NCBI RefSeq assembly: GCF_003626695.1
Contig: NZ_RBAH01000025.1
Coordinates: 1-64,000, forward strand
Source: Paenibacillus ginsengarvi
GTDB lineage: Bacteria > Bacillota > Bacilli > Paenibacillales > NBRC-103111
Direction: 5' to 3'
Length of the DNA stretch: 64,000 nucleotides
The notes beneath the pieces were generated by a model. The model worked only from the letters and a program-made list of their open reading frames with translations. It made no database searches and was not told the DNA's origin. Position numbers and translations under genes: made by a program. Each line of letters starts with the position of its first letter. The stretch's first letter is position 1. Of the stretch, positions 43,313 to 53,266 are shown in pieces.

Positions 43313-44611
43313 CTATAACTTCCGATCGTATTTCGCCCAATCGACCGTATTCTCCAGCACGACGGATACGAGCACGCCCATCAGCAGCCCGTTGCCGACA
43401 ATCGGCCTGAGCGTTCCCGGCAGTCCAGCGAATGCGTCGGCAGGCACGTTCAGAATCGAGATGCCGAGCAAAGCGGGCGCAGCCATCCGGTATACCGTTT
43501 TCGCGTTAAACGAAAACCCCTGCAAATTGCGGAAGGCGGAGCCGAACAGCTGCAAATACACGACGAACAACACGGCTCCGCCGACGCTGGCCGGCATCCC
43601 CGCGAAAAACGTCCCGAGCGCCGGGACGAATCCGAGCACGACAAACAGCGCTCCTCCGATAACGAGGGCGGAGCGTTCCAATATGCGGGTGCTCTCAAGA
43701 AAGCCGATCGACGACGTATACGGGCCGTAGGGGACGAGTCCGAGCAGTCCCGCAATAGCGGTGTGCAGGGCCGTGAGGTGATACGAGCGCTTGTACGCCG
43801 CATCCGTGCTGGACAAGCCGTACAGCTTGTCCGCCGCGCTTAATGCCGTGACCGTATTCGTCATATTGATAAGTCCGGCCAGCAGAGCTGCGATCATGAC
43901 ACCGGCTTCAAAATGCGGCGCGCCTAACGGAAAAAACGTCACCCAGGCGCCGCCTCCCCCCGGAGCTGCGGCCTCTTCCGGCCCGGGAAACAAAACCCGG
44001 TATGCCGCCCAGCCTGCCACCATGCCGATCAGGATCGAGAAGTTGCCGAGCAAACCGCGGCCCTTGACGCCGATCCAGCAGACGAGCAGCACGATTGCGA
44101 CCGACAAGGCAGCTACGGGCAGGTCGATCCGGCCTCCGGCCGATAAGCCGGTCATGCTTTTGAAAAAAACGATAATCAGCTGGGACGATAGCAAAAACAA
44201 ATACACGAACATGACGATCGGCGTAAACGCCTTTTTCAGCAGCGCGCCGAAACCGAGTGCCCCGAGCAGCGAGGTGAGCGCCCCGGCGGCGATCATGCCA
44301 GCGGAAAGCGCTCCGCCCAGCTCGGGAAGCGTCATCCCCATTGACGGTGCGGCTGCGGCAAGGCTCAGGATGAGCCCCCACCATAAGCCGGCCGGCCCCT
44401 CCATCAAGGCGTAGCGATGGCCGAACATCGCCTGCGCGATAGTGGCCGCGCCGGTGACGATAAACGTTATTTTCACGATCGAAGCGACGAGCTCCGGAGA
44501 AAATCCGAACGCCGCCCCGACCGACAAAGGCACGACGACCGTATTGGCAAACAAAAAAAACATCCATTGTACGCCGGCCAGCCATAACGGGGCCGAGGTC
44601 CATTTGTTCAA
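43313..44611 (-). CDS. NCS2-type nucleobase permease
   Basis: A 432-residue membrane protein with about 12-14 TM helices. It fits the nucleobase:cation symporter 2 fold of uracil/xanthine permeases, most like B. subtilis YwdJ. Recognisable are the MEGPAGLWWG segment, LINMTNTVTALSAADKLYG and GLVPYGPYTSSIGFLESTRI. In this operon it probably moves a purine base such as hypoxanthine or adenine. The start is TTG 44611 after AAAGGGGGAG. It lies 19 nt after the asparaginase gene. Confidence 0.85.
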   Translation of the reverse strand: MNKWTSAPLWLAGVQWMFFLFANTVVVPLSVGAAFGFSPELVASIVKITFIVTGAATIAQAMFGHRYALMEGPAGLWWGLILSLAAAAPSMGMTLPELGGALSAGMIAAGALTSLLGALGFGALLKKAFTPIVMFVYLFLLSSQLIIVFFKSMTGLSAGGRIDLPVAALSVAIVLLVCWIGVKGRGLLGNFSILIGMVAGWAAYRVLFPGPEEAAAPGGGGAWVTFFPLGAPHFEAGVMIAALLAGLINMTNTVTALSAADKLYGLSSTDAAYKRSYHLTALHTAIAGLLGLVPYGPYTSSIGFLESTRILERSALVIGGALFVVLGFVPALGTFFAGMPASVGGAVLFVVYLQLFGSAFRNLQGFSFNAKTVYRMAAPALLGISILNVPADAFAGLPGTLRPIVGNGLLMGVLVSVVLENTVDWAKYDRKL

Positions 44612-44630
44612 CGCTGTGGCTCCCCCTTTC

Positions 44631-45614
44631 TCAGTAGGTGTCGAACATCGTTTGAATAAGATCGGGGTCGCGGGTCCGGGTTAGGGCGAGGCTGAGCAGC
44701 ACGCGGGCTTTGTGCGGATTCAGATTGTCCGGCGTCACGAAACGGCTGAGCCGGTCGGCCGGTTTCGCCGTCACGACGCCGCTGCCGGTGCGCGAGGCGC
44801 TTACGACGACAACGCCGCTTGCGGCCGCAGCCGCAAGCGCGTCGCGAGTGTCCGGATACATGCCGCCATTGCCCATCCCGGCATGAACGATCCCCCCCGC
44901 TCCGGCCGCCACGGCCGCTTCCACCAGCTCCCGGCCGCCGTCGCCGTGGCCGTACAGCATATCGACCCGCGGCAGCGAGCGGAGGCCGCCTACGTCAAAT
45001 TCGGATTGCCACGTATGCCGTCTGACGCTCTCGTAATAAAACCGGGGAACGCCGTCGACGATCCAGCCGAGCAAGCCGAAGTCGCGCTGGCCGAAGGCAT
45101 CCGCCGTCGTCGTATGGCGCTTGGACATATCCCGGGCGGAGCCGATCGCATCGTTCAGCGTAATAAGCACGCCCCGGCCTTCGGCGCTGCGGCTGGCCGC
45201 CAGTGCGACCGCATTGTACAAATTAAGCGGACCGTCGGCGCTGAGCGCCGTTGCGGGCCGCATCGCGCCGGTTACGACGACCGGTTTGCGGCTTTTTACG
45301 GTCAGATGAAGGAAATACGCCGTTTCCTCGAGCGTATCCGTGCCGTGCGTGACGACGATCCCGTCGCACGTATTGCCGGCAAGTTCTTCGTTCACCCGTG
45401 CCGCCAGCTCCAGCAGCAAACGGCCGGTCATGGCAAAGCTAGGGATATTGGCAATCTGCGCCGAGCCGATCTCGGCCAGCGTCTCCAGCTGCGGCACGAC
45501 TTCGAGCAGCGATTCGATGCCGATCACGCCGGCCTCGTATTGGGTCGTCCGGCTGCCGTCCGTCCCTTTGCCAGCAATCGTGCCGCCGACGGCGAGCACC
45601 TTGATCCGCGGCAA
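44631..45614 (-). CDS. L-asparaginase/glutaminase family protein
   Basis: A 327-residue type II-like asparaginase. The first catalytic Thr is in LAVGGTIAGKG near residue 12, and the second motif is VVTHGTDTLEETA near 88. Family members hydrolyse the amide of Asn, Gln or related compounds. There is no signal peptide, so it is cytoplasmic. The start is probably TTG 45614, with GAGGGAAGG upstream and 25 nt after the adenine deaminase stop. Its role in a nucleoside operon is unclear: it may release ammonia, or act on an amide product. Confidence 0.87.
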   Translation of the reverse strand: MPRIKVLAVGGTIAGKGTDGSRTTQYEAGVIGIESLLEVVPQLETLAEIGSAQIANIPSFAMTGRLLLELAARVNEELAGNTCDGIVVTHGTDTLEETAYFLHLTVKSRKPVVVTGAMRPATALSADGPLNLYNAVALAASRSAEGRGVLITLNDAIGSARDMSKRHTTTADAFGQRDFGLLGWIVDGVPRFYYESVRRHTWQSEFDVGGLRSLPRVDMLYGHGDGGRELVEAAVAAGAGGIVHAGMGNGGMYPDTRDALAAAAASGVVVVSASRTGSGVVTAKPADRLSRFVTPDNLNPHKARVLLSLALTRTRDPDLIQTMFDTY

Positions 45615-45639
45615 ACGGCCTTCCCTCGTTTCACGACGG

Positions 45640-47394
45640 TTAAACAAACAAATCGACAACCTTTCCTTCCTTCGTGCGTATGAGGCCGAAGTCGGTAATT
45701 TTCAGCGCCGGACTAACCGGCAGCGACAACGTGCTGAGCGACATGATCGGGTTGTAATGGCGGTAGCCGAGCCGCTTCATCGCCTCCCGGAGCCGCGCCG
45801 TTTCAACCGCCAGCTCGTCCAGCGTCGCCTCGGACAAGATGCCCCCTACCGGCAGCGGCAAAAAGGCGATCACTTCGCCGCCAAGCACGACGCAATAGCC
45901 GCCCTGGCGCCCGATAACCGTATTCGCCGCCAGCTCCATATCCGCTTTGCTGCGGCCCAGCACGAGCAGGTTGTGATTGTCGTGGGCGTACGTTGTCGCG
46001 ATCGCACCCTCGCGAATCGCGTCCCCGCCGACAAGGCCCAACGCCCGGTTGCCGTTTATCCCGTAACGCTCCATAATCGCGATCAGGCTGTAAGGGCTTT
46101 GCTCCCACAGCAGCTCGCCGCCGCGAACCGGCACGTTATCGATATGTTCGCGGGTAAACGTAGATCCGTCGCCCACCATAATAATCCGGCACGACTGTTC
46201 GCCGCTGTTCGCAGGCGCGGTTACCGTGAAATCCGCCGACCCGACCGGAGACAGCTTGACGCTGGTATAAAAGTCGGACGGAAACTGCCGCTCCGCCGGC
46301 TCCTCCTCGTAAGGCTCGGAAGCATCGTAAGCTTTGACGCCGCCTTTGAACACTTCGCCGACGGCCAGCTCGCGCACGTCGTTCAGCAGCACGAAATCGG
46401 CGATCCGGTTCGGCGCAATCCGGCCGCGGTCGCGAAGATTCATTCGCTTCGCCGGCGTCATCGTGGCGGCGTAGATAGCCGCCTCGGGCTCCATGCCCAT
46501 GCGGATCGCTTTGCGGACGAGATGGTCCAGATGTCCGAGCTTCACGAACGTATCCGGCATGACGTCGTCGGTCACGAAGCAGAAATGCTCGCTGCGGTCA
46601 TGATCGACCAGATGCCGGATCAGCTCCGGCGTCATCGATTTTTCCTGAATTTCGATAAACATACCGGCGCGAATGCGCTCCTCGAACTCTTCCACCGTCA
46701 TCTGCGTATGATCCGAATCGATCCCCGCGTACACGAAGCGGCTCAGCTCCACATCGACCAGCTTCGGACAATGTCCCTCAATCGGTAGCTGCGGATAACG
46801 CGTCCGCACATGGCGCAAAATCCGGTTCGTTCTGCCGTCGGGATTGGCCGCCATATCGGCGTAATCCATCACTTCGCCCAAACAAACGACGCCGTCCACA
46901 GCGAGCAGCTCGTCGATTTCCTCCACTCCGACCGTACCTCCGGTCGTTTCCAGCAGCGTCGCCGGAACCGAACTGGGAATACCCCAGAACATATCCGCCG
47001 AACAAGCTCGCCCGGCCTCGATCATTTCTCGGATGCCGCGAATGCCGAACACGTTCGCCATCTCGTGCGGATCGGCCACGATCGAGGTGACGCCGCAGCG
47101 GATAATGCCGTGCGAGAACGTGCGCGGCGTCACCATCGTGCTCTCGATGTGCAGATGAATATCGATCAGCCCCGGAATCATCGCGCGGCCGCGGCCGTCG
47201 ATAACGGACGCCGCTGCGATCGTCTCTGGGCCTTGACTGCCGACGTACAGGAATTTGCCGTCCTTGACGGCGACATTCGCCTTATAGAACGTTTTCAGCG
47301 CGCTGTTGAATACGCGCACGTTTACGATAAGCAGATCGGCCAACATAACCGTCGCGCTATCCGCATGGCTGATCGCATTCCCATTCGCATTCAC
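45640..47394 (-). CDS. ade: Adenine deaminase
   Basis: A 584-residue metal-dependent amidohydrolase that converts adenine to hypoxanthine and ammonia. Signature blocks are PGLIDIHLHIESTMV near residue 75, VADPHEMANVFG near 105, EGHCPKL near 205 and the C-terminal AHDNHNLLVLG. The length is standard for bacterial Ade. Its start overlaps the PotA-like ATPase stop by 4 nt. Placed after nucleoside hydrolase and ribokinase, it provides the base-degrading step. Confidence 0.93.
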   Translation of the reverse strand: MNANGNAISHADSATVMLADLLIVNVRVFNSALKTFYKANVAVKDGKFLYVGSQGPETIAAASVIDGRGRAMIPGLIDIHLHIESTMVTPRTFSHGIIRCGVTSIVADPHEMANVFGIRGIREMIEAGRACSADMFWGIPSSVPATLLETTGGTVGVEEIDELLAVDGVVCLGEVMDYADMAANPDGRTNRILRHVRTRYPQLPIEGHCPKLVDVELSRFVYAGIDSDHTQMTVEEFEERIRAGMFIEIQEKSMTPELIRHLVDHDRSEHFCFVTDDVMPDTFVKLGHLDHLVRKAIRMGMEPEAAIYAATMTPAKRMNLRDRGRIAPNRIADFVLLNDVRELAVGEVFKGGVKAYDASEPYEEEPAERQFPSDFYTSVKLSPVGSADFTVTAPANSGEQSCRIIMVGDGSTFTREHIDNVPVRGGELLWEQSPYSLIAIMERYGINGNRALGLVGGDAIREGAIATTYAHDNHNLLVLGRSKADMELAANTVIGRQGGYCVVLGGEVIAFLPLPVGGILSEATLDELAVETARLREAMKRLGYRHYNPIMSLSTLSLPVSPALKITDFGLIRTKEGKVVDLFV

Positions 47395-48401
47395 AGGACC
47401 GGCACCAGCTTTTCTTCCGGGAAGCGCAGCGCTACCTGCTCGCCGTGCTCGTAAGGCTTCTCCCGGCCGTCATTGACGATAAATTCGCCCATCAGCGTTT
47501 CGACGACGTACTGATATTCGCGGCCCAAATAAGTCGTAACCTTCACCTTACCGGCTGCCGTATTGGACGAAAAAGCCCCGGCATCTCCGGAAATATCGAT
47601 GTCGTCCGGACGGATCGCCCACTTGCCTGCTTCCGCGCCGCCCGCACCGGCAAACGAAGCGCCTGCCGCTTTCCGGTCGATAATATTTTCGAAGCCGACG
47701 AATCGCGCAACAAACTCCGTTCTCGGCTGCTTGTAGATGACCTGCGGGGAATCGAGCTGCTCGATCACGCCTTTGCTCATAATCGCTACCTTGTCGGAGA
47801 TCGAGAAGCATTCCTCCTGATCGTGGGAGACATACACGGTCGTGACCTTCAGTTCCTTCTGGATGCGCCGTATTTCCATCCGCATCTGTACGCGCAGATT
47901 GGCGTCGAGGCTGCTCAGCGGTTCGTCGAACAGCAGCAGGTCGGGCTGGATGACGAGACTTCTCGCTATCGCCACCCGCTGACGCTGACCGCCGGAGAGC
48001 TGAGCCGGGTAACGGTCCTCGAACCCTTTCAGATTGACAACCTCAAGAATTTCGTGCACCTTCGACTTCATGGCCTTGCCGTCCGTTTTACGCAATTTCA
48101 GGCCGAAGGCGACATTTTCGTACACGTTCAGATGGGGAAACAGCGCATGCCCCTGGAATACGAAGCCGAAGTTCCGCTTGTGCACGGGAACCTTCGTATA
48201 ATCGCGGCCGTCGAACAGAAACTGCCCTTCCTTCGCTTCGTTAAATCCGGCGATCAGCCGCAGCGTCGTCGTTTTTCCGCATCCGCTCGGGCCGAGCAGC
48301 GACAGAAACTCGCCTTTTTCTACATTTAAATTGAAGTTCTTCAAAATATTGTTTTTCTGGTCGTACGCGACCGTCACATTGTTCAGCTCAATCAGCGCCA
48401 T
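47391..48401 (-). CDS. PotA-type ABC transporter ATPase
   Basis: A 336-residue ATPase of the polyamine/iron/thiamine class (PotA family). It has Walker A GPSGCGKTT, Q-loop FVFQGHALFPH, signature LSGGQRQRVAIARS, Walker B LLLFDEPLSSLD and a C-terminal TOBE domain (about 260-336). Some such proteins import polyamines, but the operon here indicates a nucleoside-type ligand. The start ATG follows GGAGGG. Confidence 0.92.
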   Translation of the reverse strand: MALIELNNVTVAYDQKNNILKNFNLNVEKGEFLSLLGPSGCGKTTTLRLIAGFNEAKEGQFLFDGRDYTKVPVHKRNFGFVFQGHALFPHLNVYENVAFGLKLRKTDGKAMKSKVHEILEVVNLKGFEDRYPAQLSGGQRQRVAIARSLVIQPDLLLFDEPLSSLDANLRVQMRMEIRRIQKELKVTTVYVSHDQEECFSISDKVAIMSKGVIEQLDSPQVIYKQPRTEFVARFVGFENIIDRKAAGASFAGAGGAEAGKWAIRPDDIDISGDAGAFSSNTAAGKVKVTTYLGREYQYVVETLMGEFIVNDGREKPYEHGEQVALRFPEEKLVPVL

Positions 48402-48445
48402 GTCGTTCCCTCCAGGTTATAAGGTGTGCGTATGCAGCCGTATCG

Positions 48446-49231
48446 TTATTTCGTAAAAAATCTCAGACCGAGCGTGCGCTCGATCGCCCCGATCAAAATC
48501 GCGGTCATAATCATCAGCAGCACCGAAATGGCGGCAATCGTCGGATCGAAGTAATATTCCACATAATTGAGCATACTGATCGGCAGCGTGCTGACTCCCG
48601 GTCCGGTCATAAAGACGGACACGTCGACGTTGTTGAACGATTCCAGGAAAGCGAGCAAAATGCCGGCGATAATGCCCGAGCGAATATTCGGCAGCACGAC
48701 GTTAAAAAACGTTTTCAACCGGCTCGAACCGAGGCTCATCGCCGCTTCCTCGACCGAGTAGTCGAAGTTCATCAAGCTCGACGAAATGACGCGAATGACG
48801 TAAGGGATCATAATGACGACATGCCCGATTAGCACGCCGGGGAAAATCGGAATTTTATACGTAATGACCAAATATTTCAGCAAGCCGTAGCCGAACACGA
48901 TGCCCGGAATAATGATCGGCGAGATGAAAAACGAGCTGAAAAACGCCTGTCCCTTGAACTTGAACCGGCTAAGCGCGTAAGCTGCCGGAATGCCGAGCAG
49001 AAACGAGATGAAGATGCCAGCCATCGCGACCGCAATACTGATTTTGAAGGAAGTCCAGAACATTTCGACGTGAAAAATATTTTCATACCATTTCAGCGAA
49101 AAGCCTTTCGGCGGAAACGCCAAGTAATTGTCCGGCCCGAACGACGCTCCGATAATAATGACGAGCGGCGCGAGCAAAAAAATGTAAATAACGAAAGTGA
49201 AAATGCCAAGCAGCGGTTGTTTTTCCTTCAT
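48446..49231 (-). CDS. PotC-type ABC permease
   Basis: A 261-residue permease with six TM segments and the PotC-type EAA loop SVEEAAMSLGSSRLKTFFNVVLPNIRSGI near residue 165. N-terminal FVIYIFLLAPLVIIIGASF is the first helix. It pairs with the PotB-type gene 14 nt upstream and the ATPase downstream. Ribosome site GGGAGGG precedes the ATG. Confidence 0.92.
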   Translation of the reverse strand: MKEKQPLLGIFTFVIYIFLLAPLVIIIGASFGPDNYLAFPPKGFSLKWYENIFHVEMFWTSFKISIAVAMAGIFISFLLGIPAAYALSRFKFKGQAFFSSFFISPIIIPGIVFGYGLLKYLVITYKIPIFPGVLIGHVVIMIPYVIRVISSSLMNFDYSVEEAAMSLGSSRLKTFFNVVLPNIRSGIIAGILLAFLESFNNVDVSVFMTGPGVSTLPISMLNYVEYYFDPTIAAISVLLMIMTAILIGAIERTLGLRFFTK

Positions 49232-49245
49232 CGTCTACCCTCCCG

Positions 49246-50064
49246 TTACCCGTTCGGATTCAGTTTTTTCGCAAACGAATTGATGATGCCGATTAACAAA
49301 AATGTAAGGGCAATCATAATGGTGGCAATGATCGACGCCGTTTTCCAGTCGCCGAGCGTCATCGTGTTCTGGAACAGCAGCGTCGCCAGCACTCGCTTCT
49401 TGCCGCCGAGCAGCTGGGGAGTCGCGTAAGCGGTCAGGCTGCCGACGAGCACAAGCGTGCTGCCGACGAGCAAACCGGGAACGCTGAGCGGCAGGATGAC
49501 GTTAATGAACGCTTTGAAACGGGAAGCGCCGAGACTGGCCGCCGCCTTCACGAGATCGCCGTCGATATTCTCAAGCACGCCGATCAGCGAGATGATCATC
49601 AGCGGCAGGAACAAATGAACGAGGCCGATAATAATCGACGTTTCCGTATACAAAATTTGGATCGGCTTGTCGATTAGATGCAGATCGATGAGCAGATTGT
49701 TGATCAGCCCGTTTTTGCCGAGCGTTACCATCCAGCTGAACGAACGAACGACGGCGCTGGTCAGCAGCGGGAAGATGGCGAGAGCCAAATAAATGCCTCT
49801 GCGGCTCACCTTGGTCCGGGAAATATAGTAGGCCGACGGGAATCCGAGCAGGATGCATATAATCGTCGTGATCAAGCTCAGCTTCAGCGTCGTCCACAAA
49901 ATGCCTAGCGTGTAAGAGTCGGTAAAGAAATTAATGTAACCGGCAAGGCTGATCCCGTTATCTGTCTGGAATGTCGACAAAATAATCAGAGCAATCGGAA
50001 TGACCATAAAGACGGTCAGGAACAACGCGCCGGGCAAAACGAGCAAATAAGCGGGTTTCTTCAT
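49246..50064 (-). CDS. PotB-type ABC permease
   Basis: A 272-residue permease with six TM segments and EAA loop DLVKAAASLGASRFKAFINVILPLSVPGL near residue 185. I start at ATG 50064 (MKKPAYLLVLPG), whose ATG overlaps the ribokinase stop by 3 nt. The open frame runs further upstream, but that is antisense-like to ribokinase and Arg/Cys rich. It partners the PotC-type permease. Confidence 0.92.
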   Translation of the reverse strand: MKKPAYLLVLPGALFLTVFMVIPIALIILSTFQTDNGISLAGYINFFTDSYTLGILWTTLKLSLITTIICILLGFPSAYYISRTKVSRRGIYLALAIFPLLTSAVVRSFSWMVTLGKNGLINNLLIDLHLIDKPIQILYTETSIIIGLVHLFLPLMIISLIGVLENIDGDLVKAAASLGASRFKAFINVILPLSVPGLLVGSTLVLVGSLTAYATPQLLGGKKRVLATLLFQNTMTLGDWKTASIIATIMIALTFLLIGIINSFAKKLNPNG

Positions 50065-50990
50065 CGGCTTTCGGCCCCCCAAAGTAAATCGAACTGTTTC
50101 GTTTCCTCTTCCGTCGGCAGCGCCGCCTGGGCGCCCAGCTTCGTCACCGTAATGGCGGCCACCTTGATCGCATACTTCACCGCATCGCGGGCATCGTCGC
50201 CGCGGGCGAGACGGCTGGCAAACGCGCCGATGAACGAATCGCCGGCTCCGGTCGTATCGACCGCATGCACTTTCATCGCCGGATAGCGCACAACTTCGCT
50301 CCCGGATATATAGGCTGCCCCGTCTCCGCCGAGCGTAAGCACGACATGTTTGCACGGGAGCGCCGCCAGCCGCTTCGCCAGCGTATCGAACTCGGACGCC
50401 GGAGCGCCTGTCAGCTCTTCCGCCTCGACCTCATTCAGAATGAGGTAGTCGATGTCGCGCAGCAGCTCCTCCGAGAGCCCCTGCATCGGAGCCGGGTTGA
50501 AAACGACCGTTTTGCCGAATCGTCGGGCCGCCGCCACGCTGTGAAGCACCGTTTCCAGCGGAATTTCGAGCTGCAGCACGACGACGTCGCTGCTTTCGAA
50601 CAGCTCCGTATGACGTTCAATATCGTCCGGGCCGAGATAACGGTTCGCTCCGGGAGCCACGATAATCGAATTGTCGCCGTGCCGGTCGACCATAATCATC
50701 GCCGTGCCGGTCGAAACGTTTTCCACCGTGCGGATGCCGTCCGTTTCGATCCGCTCCTTGGCGAGAATCGAACGCATATCGCCGGCGAACGCATCGCTTC
50801 CGAAGCAGCCGATCATTGCGACCCGCGCGCCCAGCCGGGCGGCTGCAACCGCCTGATTCGCGCCTTTGCCGCCCATCATTCTATCAAAGCTATGCCCTAT
50901 TATCGTTTCGCCTATTCGGGGCATATCCTGGACCTGCGCTACCAGATCCATATTCAGACTGCCGACTACAAGGACAGATCCGTTACTCAT
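50061..50990 (-). CDS. rbsK: Ribokinase (PfkB family)
   Basis: A 309-residue sugar kinase. The N-terminal VVGSLNMDLV, the GGKGANQAVAAARLGA substrate motif near residue 40 and the C-terminal DTTGAGDSFIGAF anion-hole/catalytic Asp near 245 are typical of RbsK. It phosphorylates D-ribose released by the nucleoside hydrolase encoded just upstream to ribose 5-phosphate. The start follows GAGGAG. Confidence 0.93.
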   Translation of the reverse strand: MSNGSVLVVGSLNMDLVAQVQDMPRIGETIIGHSFDRMMGGKGANQAVAAARLGARVAMIGCFGSDAFAGDMRSILAKERIETDGIRTVENVSTGTAMIMVDRHGDNSIIVAPGANRYLGPDDIERHTELFESSDVVVLQLEIPLETVLHSVAAARRFGKTVVFNPAPMQGLSEELLRDIDYLILNEVEAEELTGAPASEFDTLAKRLAALPCKHVVLTLGGDGAAYISGSEVVRYPAMKVHAVDTTGAGDSFIGAFASRLARGDDARDAVKYAIKVAAITVTKLGAQAALPTEEETKQFDLLWGAESR

Positions 50991-51020
50991 CGCAATTTCT
51001 CCTCACCTGCATAGGTAATC

Positions 51021-51944
51021 TTATTGCTTCAAATGATGGACAAACATGTCCAGAAATTTGCGCTCGTCGACCTGCAAGCAAACGTCGACGTTCGGCGTCC
51101 GATTCAGCCTGTTCTGGAAGTCGCATACCGTCTGACCGTCGCACAGCTCGCTGCGCGTCTCCACATCGACGAATAGCTTGCGGGTTTGCACGATGCTTCT
51201 GTCGATCGCAACGCCGACCGCCAGCGGATCGTGCAGCGCGCACGCGCGGACGCCGTTCACCCGGCTGTACCGCTCGATATAGTGCGAAGTGCATGTCTGG
51301 ACAAACTCGCCAATCTCCGTCCCTTCCAGCTCGCGCACGTGACTTTCATGAAGCAGCGCTTTTCTAGTCACATCCAGCCCGACCAGCGTAATCGGAATGC
51401 CCGAGTGGAACACGAGCTTGGCCGCTTCCGGATCGGCGAAAATGTTGTATTCCGCCACAGGCGTCAAGTTGCCCGGACCGGATACGACGCCGCCCATAAT
51501 GATCAACTCTTTCACCCACGAAGCAAGTTCCGGCTCCTTCCGCAGCGCCAGCGCCATATTCGTCAGCGGCGTCATCAGAATGAGCGTCAGCTCGCCTTTA
51601 TGCTTCCTTGCCTGTTCGATTATAAAATCGGGGGCGTAACCTTCGGCCGCCTCTCCCGGCTCCATCTCTTCCAGAGCGCCGCCGAGGCCGCGCGCTCCGT
51701 GTACGCCGGTTTCGTGGCGCGGCTGCCGGAGCAGCGGCAGCGCAGCCCCGCGGATGACGGGAATGTCGTTTTCCTTGCCCAGCAGCTTCAGCACCTTAAG
51801 CGTGTTGGCCGTAGCTAGTTCGAGCGGAACATTGCCGCATACCGTCGTAACGCCCAGTATGTCGAGCTTCCCGCTTTTCACCGCCAGCAGCAGCGCCAGC
51901 GCGTCGTCGATGCCGGTATCCGCGTCGATGATGACTTTACGCAT
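51021..51944 (-). CDS. Nucleoside hydrolase (IUNH family)
   Basis: A 307-residue inosine/uridine-preferring nucleoside hydrolase. The calcium-binding N-terminus VIIDADTGIDDALAL, the middle LTNMALAL and MGG block (IIMGGVVSGPGNLTPVAEYN) and the late HDPLAVGVA Asp are all present. It splits nucleosides into base and ribose. It lies 3 nt from the M20 gene and 30 nt from ribokinase, so it feeds ribose to that kinase. Base preference is not readable. Confidence 0.92.
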   Translation of the reverse strand: MRKVIIDADTGIDDALALLLAVKSGKLDILGVTTVCGNVPLELATANTLKVLKLLGKENDIPVIRGAALPLLRQPRHETGVHGARGLGGALEEMEPGEAAEGYAPDFIIEQARKHKGELTLILMTPLTNMALALRKEPELASWVKELIIMGGVVSGPGNLTPVAEYNIFADPEAAKLVFHSGIPITLVGLDVTRKALLHESHVRELEGTEIGEFVQTCTSHYIERYSRVNGVRACALHDPLAVGVAIDRSIVQTRKLFVDVETRSELCDGQTVCDFQNRLNRTPNVDVCLQVDERKFLDMFVHHLKQ

Positions 51945-51947
51945 CCG

Positions 51948-53171
51948 TCATTCGCCCCCCTGCAAATAGTTCAGAATCGTTTGCGTCAGTACGGTTACGC
52001 CGTATTTCAAGGCGTCCGGATTTACTTGAAACGTCGAATTATGCCAAGCGGCAGCCGAGCGGCGTGCTTCCTCCGACCAGTCGCCGGTGCCCCATTCGAT
52101 AAAGACGGAAGGCACCGCTTTTGCGATATAGGCAAAATCGTCGGCGCTCATATAACCGTGCGGCAGTTCGATCACGCTTTCTTTGCCGAGACATAACCCG
52201 GCCGCCTGCCGGACGAGATCGGTCATCGCTTTGTCGTTCCATGTGATCGGATAACCGCGCACGTAATCGTACGTGAACGAGCCTCCCCACAAATCGGCGA
52301 TGCCTTGCAGCGTTTTCCCGATCTTCTCTTCCATCAAAACTTGCGTATCGGGATTCACCGTCCGCACCGTTCCCGCGAGATAAACGCGGTCGGCAAGCGT
52401 ATTCGGCGCATAACCGCCCTTGATCTCGCCGATCGTGACAACCGCGTTGTCGAACGGCGATACTTGGCGCGCCACCAGATTTTGCAGCGAGACGATCAGT
52501 TGACCTGCCATCGCGATTGCATCGGCTCCCTCATGCGGAGCCGCCGCATGGCCGCCTTTGCCGATCAAGTGAATGTAAAACCGGTCCGCGTTGGCGAGAA
52601 TGGCGCCGTCCTTCAGCCCGAACGTGCCGGGCGCGAGATACGGATTCGTATGAATGCCGATGGCGGCGTTCACCTGCGGGTTCTCCAGCAGTCCTTCAGC
52701 GATCATCGGCTTCGCCCCGCCGGGATGCTTCTCCTCGGACGGCTGAAACATCAGCTTCACCGTTCCGCCCCATTCCTCCCGCCGCTCCAGCAGCATGGCC
52801 GCCGTACCTAATACGGCCGTTGTATGAGCGTCATGGCCGCAGGCGTGCATGACCCCGTCGGTTTGCGACGCGTACGGCAGGCCGGTAGCTTCGTTAATCG
52901 GCAGCGCGTCGATATCGGCCCGGAGCAGTATCGTTTTGCCCGGACGGCCGCCTCTTAGTTCGGCGCACAGACCCGTACCGGCCATAACTTGATAGGGAAT
53001 GCCGAGACGCTCCAGCTCGCCCTTCACAAACGCCTGCGTGGCAAACTCGCTGCCGCTAAGCTCCGGGTTGCGGTGCAAATGCCTAAACGTTTCGTTCAAA
53101 TAAGTACCAAGCTTCTGTTCCACGACATCAGCCGTTACGTGATTCACTTCAGTTGTCCCCCGCTTTCCCAT
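51948..53171 (-). CDS. M20 family metallo-amidohydrolase
   Basis: A 407-residue peptidase M20D-type enzyme that usually cleaves N-acyl or carbamoyl groups from amino-type substrates. Motifs are HRNPELSGSE, LLRADIDALPI, MHACGHDAHT, FQPSEE and the dimerisation-domain GKGGHAAAPHEGADAI; a late His lies near FYI-like SADDFAYIAK. Two metal ions are expected. In this operon it may strip an acyl or carbamoyl group from a nucleoside-like compound before the hydrolase, or act independently. A stem-loop at 53234-53251 lies upstream. Confidence 0.9.
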   Translation of the reverse strand: MGKRGTTEVNHVTADVVEQKLGTYLNETFRHLHRNPELSGSEFATQAFVKGELERLGIPYQVMAGTGLCAELRGGRPGKTILLRADIDALPINEATGLPYASQTDGVMHACGHDAHTTAVLGTAAMLLERREEWGGTVKLMFQPSEEKHPGGAKPMIAEGLLENPQVNAAIGIHTNPYLAPGTFGLKDGAILANADRFYIHLIGKGGHAAAPHEGADAIAMAGQLIVSLQNLVARQVSPFDNAVVTIGEIKGGYAPNTLADRVYLAGTVRTVNPDTQVLMEEKIGKTLQGIADLWGGSFTYDYVRGYPITWNDKAMTDLVRQAAGLCLGKESVIELPHGYMSADDFAYIAKAVPSVFIEWGTGDWSEEARRSAAAWHNSTFQVNPDALKYGVTVLTQTILNYLQGGE

Positions 53172-53233
53172 CCGGCCTCTGGGTTTGTTGCAGCCTTCTT
53201 TGCGCTTTGGCGGATGGTCCTATAAGTTAGGAA

Positions 53234-53251
53234 GCGGTCCGTTTGGACCGC
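53234..53251 (-). other. Intra-operon stem-loop
   Basis: GCGGTCC / GGACCGC with a 4-nt loop between the binding-protein gene and the M20 gene, with only a weak T-tract. Such hairpins often give higher expression of the binding protein than of later genes. Confidence 0.5.
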
Positions 53252-53266
53252 CCCGCGATTAGCCTT